NCBI RefSeq assembly: GCF_020616335.1
Contig: NZ_CP085051.1
Coordinates: forward strand, 930,001 to 994,000
Reading direction: 5' to 3'
Source of the DNA: Corynebacterium uberis
GTDB taxonomy: Bacteria; Actinomycetota; Actinomycetes; Mycobacteriales; Mycobacteriaceae
DNA length: 64,000 nt
Part shown: positions 42,592-49,547 of the stretch, one piece after another
Position numbering within the stretch: the first letter of the stretch is position 1
Layout of the letters: every line of letters begins with the position of its first letter
Program-made: the position numbers and the translations under genes
Notes under the pieces: model-generated
What the model was told of the DNA's origin: nothing
What the model saw: only the letters and a program-made list of their open reading frames with translations
Databases searched by the model: none

Positions 42592-42911
42592 CGTTTGTGG
42601 GCGTACTGTGCGGGCTGGTGAGCCTCCTGGTAGGAGCGGGCCTGTGTGCTGCGATCTGGCACATGTGGGGCATCGCCATCGCCGTGATCCTTGTGGCCGC
42701 TGGCGGTGCTTGGCTCCTCACGCGCCGCGAGGTGCCCCGGCGTCATCCGGCACAGGTGTCCGGCCCGCAGGCCGCGCTGAGGATGGTGCCGCTGGTCATG
42801 ATTCCGGCGGGAATAATTACTCCCAGCCAGCCGCGGTGGGCGGGGGCGTTGGTCGGCGCCCTCAATGCGGTGACCATGTATGTCTGGCTGTGTTGGATGG
42901 AAAAGAAATGA
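42588..42911 (+). CDS. Small membrane protein, second gene of the operon
   Basis: A 107-aa protein with two N-terminal membrane helices (TFVGVLCGLVSLLVGAGLCA; WHMWGIAIAVILVAAGGAWL) and two near the C-terminus. Its ends resemble those of the upstream protein (a WWIGACVG-like stretch versus WAGALVGALNAVTMYVWLCW), so the two may be distant relatives or subunits. GTG 42588 overlaps the upstream TGA and is 8 nt after AAAGG; GTG 42582 is the alternative. The regulator ATG overlaps its TGA by 4 nt. Function unknown. Confidence 0.68.
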   Translation: MTFVGVLCGLVSLLVGAGLCAAIWHMWGIAIAVILVAAGGAWLLTRREVPRRHPAQVSGPQAALRMVPLVMIPAGIITPSQPRWAGALVGALNAVTMYVWLCWMEKK

Positions 42912-43222
42912 CGCTCAACCCGGTGATTCATCCGATTAATCGGCTAAAAATTTGTGCCGCGTTGCGCGCGGGCGGTGCGGTCAATCGCGCGGGGCAGCTC
43001 GCTAAAGAAATGCGTTTCTCGCGGTTGGCCGAGCTCACGGGACTCAGTGACTCAGCATTGTCTAAACAGTTGACAGCCTTGGAGGACGCCGGAATGGTAA
43101 CCCGGCAGCGGGAATGGGCCTCGCGGCGCAGCGGGGATGCGGTGTGGGTAACCCTGACGGAATCTGGTGAACAGGCGTTTGTTGAGCACATGGAAACCCT
43201 GAGATCCTTGGCCGAAACTTAG
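42908..43222 (+). CDS. Winged-helix transcriptional regulator
   Basis: A 104-aa protein made almost wholly of one winged helix: HPINRLKICAALRAGG, then FSRLAELTGLSDSALSKQLT as the recognition region and LEDAGMVTRQREWASRRSGD as the wing. It resembles the HTH_34 family of small regulators found next to membrane proteins in actinobacteria. ATG 42908 overlaps the previous gene by 4 nt, so it is co-translated with the two membrane proteins and probably controls its own operon. Confidence 0.82.
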   Translation: MTLNPVIHPINRLKICAALRAGGAVNRAGQLAKEMRFSRLAELTGLSDSALSKQLTALEDAGMVTRQREWASRRSGDAVWVTLTESGEQAFVEHMETLRSLAET

Positions 43223-43327
43223 GTGCTTTCCCCGATGTCCTGGTGGCGCGCCCGCGGGACAATGGGAAGGGAAGCGCAGGTGCGCCTGTGATTTTCTAAA
43301 CAAGGCCAAGATTTGGGAGGAATGACC

Positions 43328-43510
43328 GTGAATAAGAAGCTGCATCGCTCGACGACGAACAAGTGGATCGGTGGGGTGTGCGGGGGAATTGCCGAAACAT
43401 ATGATCTGGATGCAACGGTGGTCCGGCTGTTGGCCGTCGCGTCTTTTGTCTTACCGGGCACCCAGGTCCTGCTGTATCTGGTGGCGTGGGTGATCATGCC
43501 GCGCGGCTAG
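43328..43510 (+). CDS. PspC-domain protein
   Basis: A 60-aa protein: KKLHRSTTNKWIGGVCGGIA and ETYDLDATVVRLLAVASFVL with LPGTQVLLYLVAWVIMPRG form a complete PspC domain with one or two membrane helices. PspC proteins take part in envelope-stress responses. GTG 43328 sits 7 nt after GGGAGG; ATG 43322 is too close to that site. It stands alone, 105 nt after the winged-helix regulator. Confidence 0.88.
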   Translation: MNKKLHRSTTNKWIGGVCGGIAETYDLDATVVRLLAVASFVLPGTQVLLYLVAWVIMPRG

Positions 43511-43596
43511 GTGCAGAGCAATGGTGAGGTGGGGCGGGGTCGGCGCAGCCGCGCCAAGCCGTAGATCCGGAGATCCGGAGACCGGCCGCGGAAAAG

Positions 43597-43635
43597 AAAA
43601 ATCTCTCTACCGGCGGCGTTGAGCCGGCAGAGAGA
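43597..43635 (-). terminator. Rho-independent terminator after tRNA-Arg
   Basis: On the minus strand TCTCTCTGCCGGC (43635-43623) pairs with GCCGGTAGAGAGA (43614-43602), followed by TTTTTCTTTT. Stem of 13 bp with a U-run, directly downstream of the tRNA. Confidence 0.85.
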
Positions 43636-43642
43636 GGAAAAG

Positions 43643-43715
43643 TGCCCCCGACAGGAGTCGAACCTGCGACCTACGGTACCGGAAACCGGCGCTCTATCCA
43701 CTGAGCTACGGAGGC
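43643..43715 (-). tRNA. tRNA-Arg (anticodon CCG)
   Basis: A 73-nt cloverleaf on the minus strand. The acceptor GCCTCCG pairs with CGGGGGC before discriminator A, D-arm GCTC..GAGC, anticodon loop TTCCGGT (CCG, reading CGG), T-arm GCAGG-TTCGACT-CCTGT. CCA is not encoded. Position 27-43 appears mismatched (C/T), otherwise the stems are sound. Confidence 0.93.
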
Positions 43716-43773
43716 ATGCTGTCAGTGTTGTGCTGACAACGGTGTGATTCTATCACCCTGTGCGCGGCGGTGT

Positions 43774-45639
43774 CTAAACCGGGCCGGGGTAGATCGTTAT
43801 GGCGCGTGCTTTGGTCACGCAGATGACGTCGGATCCTTCGGCAAGCCCCAGGCGGGCGACGGATTGTGCGGTGATGGGCACACGGATGGTCGTCTCGCCG
43901 ATATCCACGGTGACCTGGGCGGATTCGTCGATTGCTGTGACGGTGCCGGGCCAGGCGTTGCGGGCGGAGTCGGTGCCGTGGTTGCCCGGCAGACGCAGCA
44001 GGGTGTCCACTGGCTGCCATACGGCGACCCCCTGGCCGCCTGGACCTGGGCCTGGGCGCAGTTGGGGTGAGGGGTCAGCGGCCATGCCCACGACTCTGCA
44101 ATCGCCGCAGGTGAGCGTGGCGGTGGGCCCGGTGATCTCGGTGATGGGTGCGGCGATGCGGTTGACGCCGGCGAGGCGGGCAGCAAACGCGGTTGGGGGC
44201 ACCTGAAGGGCCTGCGCGGTGGGCAGGTGAGCCGCGACGACGCCGCCTTCCATGACGAGGGTGTGCTGGCTGAGTGCGGCCAGTTCGATGGGGTCGTGGG
44301 TGACCAACAAGGTGGTGCGGTCCGGTGTGGAGGCGCGCAGGAGTTGGCGCCAGGCGGCGGCGGAGTCGACGTCGACGGCGGCCAGGGGTTCGTCGAGGAT
44401 GAGCACACTGGGGCGCGCCCCGAGGGCGCGCAGGAGGGCCACCTGGGCGGCTTGGCCTCCGGAGAGGTGGGCTATGGGGACGTCGGCAAGGTCGGTGAGC
44501 CCGGCGGCGTCGAGAAGCTCCTCGGTGGCGGCCCGCGAGCGGGTGGCCATGGTGATGGCGGCGGCGACGCGGGAGCGGGGCGGCAGGCCGGGGTTTTGGG
44601 TCAGCAGGATGATCCGCCCGGGGCAGTCGACCTCGACGTGGGGCCCGCGCAGCCGCCCGGCGATCAGTCCGGTCAGGGTGGTTTTTCCGGAACCATTGGG
44701 CCCGATGATGGCGGTGGTGGTGCCCGCGGTGAAGGTGGTGGTGCCCGCGGCGGTGCGCAACTGGACGCGCGCGGGCCCGGCAGTGGGAGCGGAAAGTTGA
44801 CGCAGGCGCGCGGCGTCGAGTTCTCCGATGGTACGGGGGCGCGAGGGGCGGCGTCGGCGCAGGAAGGTGGGGCTGAGGGCGGCACTGAGGCTGAGCAGTG
44901 CCACGCCGATGAGGATGACGGCGAGCACATAGGCGCGGTCCTGGTTGAGCTCGCGTTCCAGGTAGATGCCCAGCGGCATGGTGCGGGTGACCCCGGGCAT
45001 GGATCCGGCGAAGGTGAGAGTGGTGCCAAATTCGCCCAGCGAGCGGGCGAAGGCCAGTCCGGCGCCGGTGGCGATGGCGGGCGCCACGGTGGGCAGCGTG
45101 ACCCTCCACAGCACGGCGCGGGGGCTCATGCCCACCCCGGCGGCGGAGGCCAGCACCTCGCGGTCGATTTGGCGCAGCGCGGAGTCCACGGAGACCACCA
45201 CGAAGGGCAGGCAGACGAAGACGTGCGCGAGCACCACCCCGGGGAAGGCGAAGGCGAACTGGATACCCAGGGCGTCGAGGAGCGGGGCGGTGAAGCCGCG
45301 GCGGCCCATCGCCGCGGTCAGGGCCAGCCCGCCGACGACCGGGGGCATGGCCAGCGGCAGCATGACCAGCAGGCGCGCCATGCGTGACCCGCGTAGCGTC
45401 ACCGCCAGGGGAACCCCGAGGGCCACGGTGATGATCGTTGCTTGGGCTGCCGCCGCCAGGGTGACGGTGAGCATGTCGCGGGTGGCCTGCTCGCCGAGGA
45501 CCTGGGGTACCTGCCCCCAGGAGACGCGCAGGGCCAGGGCAATAACGGGTCCGACAATGACCAGCAGCCCCACGCCTCCCAGGATCCGGATGATCGGGGG
45601 AATGCGTGGGGCGACGGGGCGCGGTGACGGCGCTGTCAT
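43774..45639 (-). CDS. modBC: Molybdate ABC transporter, fused permease-ATPase (ModBC)
   Basis: A 621-aa fusion. Residues 1-270 are a ModB-type permease with about six helices and the EAA coupling loop (AAGVGMSPRAVLWRVTLP). From about 285 comes a ModC ATPase: GPNGSGKTTLTGL, LSGGQAAQVALLRALG, VLILDEPLAAVD, LVTHDPIEL. The last 110 residues hold a TOBE-like molybdate-binding domain (GVNRIAAPI, WPGTVTAIDESAQVTVDIGE). It imports molybdate with ModA, whose gene ends 6 nt upstream. ModB and ModC are usually separate, though corynebacterial fusions may occur. The position beside nar and moa genes fits its supply role. Confidence 0.92.
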   Translation of the reverse strand: MTAPSPRPVAPRIPPIIRILGGVGLLVIVGPVIALALRVSWGQVPQVLGEQATRDMLTVTLAAAAQATIITVALGVPLAVTLRGSRMARLLVMLPLAMPPVVGGLALTAAMGRRGFTAPLLDALGIQFAFAFPGVVLAHVFVCLPFVVVSVDSALRQIDREVLASAAGVGMSPRAVLWRVTLPTVAPAIATGAGLAFARSLGEFGTTLTFAGSMPGVTRTMPLGIYLERELNQDRAYVLAVILIGVALLSLSAALSPTFLRRRRPSRPRTIGELDAARLRQLSAPTAGPARVQLRTAAGTTTFTAGTTTAIIGPNGSGKTTLTGLIAGRLRGPHVEVDCPGRIILLTQNPGLPPRSRVAAAITMATRSRAATEELLDAAGLTDLADVPIAHLSGGQAAQVALLRALGARPSVLILDEPLAAVDVDSAAAWRQLLRASTPDRTTLLVTHDPIELAALSQHTLVMEGGVVAAHLPTAQALQVPPTAFAARLAGVNRIAAPITEITGPTATLTCGDCRVVGMAADPSPQLRPGPGPGGQGVAVWQPVDTLLRLPGNHGTDSARNAWPGTVTAIDESAQVTVDIGETTIRVPITAQSVARLGLAEGSDVICVTKARAITIYPGPV

Positions 45640-45645
45640 GGGGCG

Positions 45646-46419
45646 CTAGGCGGCGGGGGTGAAGCCGAAGTTGCGCCAGACCTGCGCGAATTGCGGGGAG
45701 GCGAGTAGGTCGACGAGTGCCTGCGCCTGCTCGCGGTGCTCGGTGGTGGAGGTCACCGCGGCGACCAGGGAGTTTTCATGTTCGGCGGCGTGGGGGATGT
45801 CAATGACTTCCACCTTGTCGCCGGCGGCTGCGGCGTCTGTGCGGTAGACCCATCCGGCATCGGCCTCCCCGGAGGTGACCTTGCCCAGCACGTCGGAGAC
45901 GGACTGCTCCAGGGAGGCCGGGGAGAGCTCGATACCTAGGTCCTTTTGGATGTCCGCAGACACAGCGCCGCAGGGCACCTGCTTGTCGCACAGCACCAGC
46001 TTGGCGTGATCGAGGCTGGAATCCACACCGGTCACGTGCGCGGGGTTGCCCTTGGGCACCACCATGACCATGGAGTTGGTGGCCACCGTCACGGGCGTGT
46101 CCACGACGCCCGCGGAGACCGCCTTGTCCATGTTCTTCTGGTCTGCAGAGATGAACACGTCTCCGGGGGAGCCGTCGCGCAGCTGCTGGACCAGGGTGGA
46201 TGACCCGGCGTTGTGGAACTCGAGGTGGGCCTGGTCAAAGGTTGCGGTGAGGTCGTCGTTGAGCACGCGTGTCGACGCCGCCGCCAGCACCTGGAGGTTC
46301 ACCTTCTCACCGTCCGCACTCGTGGCGGATTCGGTCTGTGGGGAGCAGGCGGCCAGGGCCAGGCCGGCGGCCGCGGCCAGGGCCACGGCGCCGAGGGTTC
46401 GCACAGTGCGCAGGTTCAT
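45646..46419 (-). CDS. modA: Molybdate-binding lipoprotein ModA
   Basis: A 257-aa lipoprotein: signal peptide with lipobox LAAC (Cys about 25). LQVLAAASTRVLNDDLTATF, AGSSTLVQQLRDGSPGDVFI and SADQKNMDKA are typical of ModA binding proteins that hold the oxyanion through serine and main-chain groups. VTSGEADAGWVYRTDA completes the family. It delivers molybdate to the fused ModBC permease just downstream. A GC-rich structured leader and a terminator hairpin separate it from narI, so it has its own promoter. Confidence 0.93.
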   Translation of the reverse strand: MNLRTVRTLGAVALAAAAGLALAACSPQTESATSADGEKVNLQVLAAASTRVLNDDLTATFDQAHLEFHNAGSSTLVQQLRDGSPGDVFISADQKNMDKAVSAGVVDTPVTVATNSMVMVVPKGNPAHVTGVDSSLDHAKLVLCDKQVPCGAVSADIQKDLGIELSPASLEQSVSDVLGKVTSGEADAGWVYRTDAAAAGDKVEVIDIPHAAEHENSLVAAVTSTTEHREQAQALVDLLASPQFAQVWRNFGFTPAA

Positions 46420-46424
46420 GGGGA

Positions 46425-46512
46425 TCGTCCAATCGTCGGTGTCAATGAAGAGGTGAAGTAAGCGGGAAACCGCTCAGGCGCGCGCGCAACGCGCGAGCGG
46501 CCCGTGGCAGTC
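46425..46512 (-). promoter_or_regulatory. Leader of modA with alternative hairpins
   Basis: On the minus strand CCGCTCGCGCG can pair with CGCGCG..AGCGG, and the same AGCGG can instead pair with the CCGCT that follows it (AGCGGTTTCCCGCT). This looks like a switchable leader, but it does not match the molybdenum-cofactor riboswitch consensus as far as I can judge. Confidence 0.3.
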
Positions 46513-46516
46513 ACCA

Positions 46517-46549
46517 AGACCCCACCTACTATAAGCGCAGGTGGGGTCT
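46517..46549. terminator. Hairpin terminator between narI and modA
   Basis: AGACCCCACCT (46517-46527) pairs perfectly with AGGTGGGGTCT (46539-46549). It lies 14 nt after the narI stop on the minus strand and ends the nar operon. Confidence 0.8.
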
Positions 46550-46562
46550 GGCAGGCGCGTCT

Positions 46563-47303
46563 TTAGCGGTGCACCTTGGTCGCTGCGGTCAGGGGCCGCG
46601 ACGCCGGGGTAGTGGTGGCCTCGCGGGAGCGGTAGACCACGTAGGGGCGGGTGAGGTAGCCCACCGGTGCGGAGAACGCGTGCACCAGGCGGGTAAAAGG
46701 CCACACGGCAAAGAGGGTGAAACCGGACAGCACGTGGACCTTGAACTGCCAGGGCACGTCAGACATCAGCTGCGGTTCTGCGTTGAAGATGAGCAGCTGG
46801 CGCAGCCAGGGGGAGATGGTCTCCCGGTAGTCGTAGCCGTGGGGGCCGCCGAAGACCTGCAGGGAGATGGTGGCCACGGTTCCAGAGAGGATGACCAGGG
46901 CGAGGACGACGTACATGACCTTGTCCGAGGTGGAGGTAGACAGGAACACCGACCGGAACCGCACGCGACGGTAGATCAGCCCGGCCAGGCCGATGACCAC
47001 CGCGACGGCGGCGATGGTGCCGGGGATGGTGGCTACCAGGTGGTAGACGGCGTCGCTAACACCCATGGCGCGGGTCCAGGACTTGGGCATTGCCAGGCCC
47101 ATGAGGTGGCCGATGATCACGAAGACCATGCCCCAGTGAAACAGCGGCGAGGTCAGCCGCAGCAGCTTGGATTCGTAGATCTGGGTGGAGTGCGAGGTCC
47201 ACCCGAATTGGTCGGAGCGCCAACGCCAGATGGTGCCGATGACAAAGGCGGCGAGGGCAAGCCAGGGGTAGGCCACCCAGGCGAAAATGTCGTAGGGGTT
47301 CAT
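46563..47303 (-). CDS. narI: Nitrate reductase gamma subunit NarI (cytochrome b)
   Basis: A 246-aa membrane protein with five helices. IFAWVAYPWLALAAFVIGTI starts it; LTSPLFHWGMVFVIIGHLMG and VHVLSGFTLFAVWPFTRLVH carry the histidines that bind two b-type hemes in NarI. It takes electrons from menaquinol and passes them to NarH. Its ATG overlaps the narJ TGA. It is the last gene of the minus-strand narKGHJI cluster. Confidence 0.95.
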   Translation of the reverse strand: MNPYDIFAWVAYPWLALAAFVIGTIWRWRSDQFGWTSHSTQIYESKLLRLTSPLFHWGMVFVIIGHLMGLAMPKSWTRAMGVSDAVYHLVATIPGTIAAVAVVIGLAGLIYRRVRFRSVFLSTSTSDKVMYVVLALVILSGTVATISLQVFGGPHGYDYRETISPWLRQLLIFNAEPQLMSDVPWQFKVHVLSGFTLFAVWPFTRLVHAFSAPVGYLTRPYVVYRSREATTTPASRPLTAATKVHR

Positions 47304-47995
47304 GATGCGGTGACCTCCGCTCGGTTGGTGTGAATATTGGGAAACGGCAGGGCGGTGGGCTGGCCCAAGCCCACCATCTCTGCGGGCGGGCCGGTGCGGA
47401 TGAGCTCGAGGTAGCGTTGCGCGGTGTCCTCATCGATGGGCGGCAGCGCGGTGCACAGCGCACTGATCAGCCCCGCGTAGGGGGAGGCCACGGCCTCTAG
47501 CGCGCTGCGCAGCACCTCGATGCCGTCGCGGTGGGCGGCCAAAAGCTCGAAGGCGCTGGGCTCCAGGGCGGCGGCCTCTAACACCACGCACAGGTGGTCC
47601 GGCAGCTCCTCGCGCGCCAGGTCCAGGCCCAGGTCTGCCAGGTAGTCCTTGAATGCCAGCAGCGCTGCTCCGCGCTGGCGGGTATCTCCCACGGCGTAGT
47701 AGCTGAGGAACAGGCTGCAGCGGCGGCGCTGGTCGAAGGTCTCCACGTAGCGCGCTTGGGCGGCCAGCAGCGACTCGGCGGCGGTGGCGCGCAGGAATCC
47801 GGCCATCAGCTCGCGCGGGGTGGCCGGCAGGGCGGCGATCTGCCCGGCGACGGCGGCGCGTCGGTCCTCCCAGCTGTCGTCCGGGTAGTCCAGCAGCACG
47901 GCGACGGCCATGGCCACGATTCCGCGCTGGGCGGGGGTCATGGTGACGGGCTCGACGAGGGCTTCGGGTACCAGGCCGGTGTGGGTGCGGCGCAT
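47300..47995 (-). CDS. narJ: Nitrate reductase assembly chaperone NarJ
   Basis: A 231-aa protein of the NarJ/TorD-like chaperone family: LLDYPDDSWEDRRAAVAG, ARYVETFDQRRRCSLFLSYY and DYLADLGLDLAREELPDHL are characteristic. It binds apo-NarG to guide cofactor insertion and membrane attachment. ATG 47995 lies 7 nt after GGGAGG and 1 nt after the narH stop; narI overlaps its end by 4 nt. Confidence 0.93.
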   Translation of the reverse strand: MRRTHTGLVPEALVEPVTMTPAQRGIVAMAVAVLLDYPDDSWEDRRAAVAGQIAALPATPRELMAGFLRATAAESLLAAQARYVETFDQRRRCSLFLSYYAVGDTRQRGAALLAFKDYLADLGLDLAREELPDHLCVVLEAAALEPSAFELLAAHRDGIEVLRSALEAVASPYAGLISALCTALPPIDEDTAQRYLELIRTGPPAEMVGLGQPTALPFPNIHTNRAEVTAS

Positions 47996-47996
47996 G

Positions 47997-49547
47997 CTAG
48001 ACCTCCCTGAACAGGGAGTCTGGGCGGGTGCCCGGCTCCCAGCTGGCCAGCGAGACCCGTCCGCCTTCGGAGGCGGCCGCCCCGCTGTGGCACATTTCCG
48101 GGGCGCCGTGGCCGAAGGGGTCGAGCTCGGCGATGCCGCGCGGGGTCTCCGGGGAGGTGGTGGGGATGACAAAGCGGTCGTCATACTTGGCGATGGCCAG
48201 CAGCCGGTACATCTTCTCCAGCTGGTGCCCGGTCATGCCCACGGCCGCGGCGATGTCCTCGTTGGGCGCCTCGCCTAAGTTGATGTCGCGCATGTAGGAG
48301 CGCATGGCCGCCAGGCGGCGCAGGGACAGCTCCACGGGGGCGGTATCGCCCGCGGTGAACAGTCCGGCGAGGTAGTCCAGCGGGATGCGCATGGTGGACA
48401 GCGCGGTGAGCAGCACCCGGTGGTCCTCGGCGTCGTTGCCGGTGGCGGTGACTTGGTCGACCACGGGGGACAGCGGCGGAATGTACCAAACCATGGGCAG
48501 GGTGCGGTACTCCGGGTGGAGCGGCAGCGCGAGCTGGTAGGTCTGGATGAGATCCCAGATGGGCGACTGCTGGGCGGCGTCGATCCAGGAGTGGGGGATG
48601 TTCTCCGCGATGGCGGCGGCGATGACCTCCGGATCATGCGGATCGAGCAGCAGGTCGCGCTGGGCCTGGTAGAGGTCCTGCGGATCCTCGGTGGCTGCGG
48701 CTTCGGCGACGCGATCGGCGTCGTAAAGCAGCACCCCAAGGTAGCGCAGCCGGCCCACGCAGGTTTCGGAGCACACGGTGGGCTGGCCGACCTCCAGACG
48801 CGGGTAGCACAGCGTGCACTTCTCGGCCTTGCCGGTCTTGTGGTTGAAGTAGACCTTCTTGTAGGGGCAGCCGGAGACGCACATGCGCCAGCCGCGGCAG
48901 CGGTCCTGGTCCACCAGCACGATGCCGTCTTCGGTGCGCTTGTACATGGCGCCGGAGGGGCAGGAAGACACGCAGGTGGGGTTGAGGCAGTGCTCGCAAA
49001 TGCGCGGCAGGTAGAACATGAAGGCGTCCTCGATGGTCTTGGATACCTGCAGGTTCATCTGCTCGAGCACGGGGTCATCGTCGAGCGTGGCGGTCGATCC
49101 GCCGAGGTTGTCGTCCCAGTTGGAGGACCATTCGATCTTCTCCAGGGGGCGGCCATCGAGGGCGGAGACGGGCCGGGCTGTGGGCTGGGTGCGCTGGCCG
49201 CGCGGGGCGGACAGCAGCTTGTCATACTCGTAGGTCCACGGCTCGTAGTAGTCGTCGATGGTGGGCAGCTTGGGGTTGTGGAAGATGGTGGCCAGCTTGC
49301 GCATGCGCCCGCCGGAGCGGGGGCGCAGCTTGCCGGTGGAGGTGCGGATCCAGCCGCCCTCCCAGTGGTCTTGGTCCTCCCAGGCGCGCGGGTAGCCCAC
49401 GCCGGGGCGTGTTTCCACGTTGTTGAACCAGATGTACTCGGTGCCCTCACGGTTGGTCCAGGCCTGCTTGCAGGTCACGGAGCAGGTGTGGCAGCCGATG
49501 CACTTATCCAGGTTCATCACCATGGCGATCTGTGCCATTACCTTCAT
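47997..49547 (-). CDS. narH: Nitrate reductase beta subunit NarH
   Basis: A 516-aa Fe-S electron-transfer subunit. Cysteine groups CIGCHTCSVTCKQAW, CEHCLNPTCVSSCPSGA, CRGWRMCVSGCPYKK and CTLCYPRLEVGQPTVCSETC coordinate three [4Fe-4S] clusters and one [3Fe-4S] cluster; the Trp in CRGW marks the three-iron one. It links NarI hemes to NarG. The ATG shares one nucleotide with the narG stop (TGATG), which ensures coupled synthesis. Confidence 0.97.
   Translation of the reverse strand: MKVMAQIAMVMNLDKCIGCHTCSVTCKQAWTNREGTEYIWFNNVETRPGVGYPRAWEDQDHWEGGWIRTSTGKLRPRSGGRMRKLATIFHNPKLPTIDDYYEPWTYEYDKLLSAPRGQRTQPTARPVSALDGRPLEKIEWSSNWDDNLGGSTATLDDDPVLEQMNLQVSKTIEDAFMFYLPRICEHCLNPTCVSSCPSGAMYKRTEDGIVLVDQDRCRGWRMCVSGCPYKKVYFNHKTGKAEKCTLCYPRLEVGQPTVCSETCVGRLRYLGVLLYDADRVAEAAATEDPQDLYQAQRDLLLDPHDPEVIAAAIAENIPHSWIDAAQQSPIWDLIQTYQLALPLHPEYRTLPMVWYIPPLSPVVDQVTATGNDAEDHRVLLTALSTMRIPLDYLAGLFTAGDTAPVELSLRRLAAMRSYMRDINLGEAPNEDIAAAVGMTGHQLEKMYRLLAIAKYDDRFVIPTTSPETPRGIAELDPFGHGAPEMCHSGAAASEGGRVSLASWEPGTRPDSLFREV

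Noticed and set aside
43562..43590. Short direct repeats (ATCCGGAG twice) before the tRNA terminator as a tRNA-linked attachment site
   Set aside because: They do not match the tRNA 3' end and no integrase or second copy is seen.
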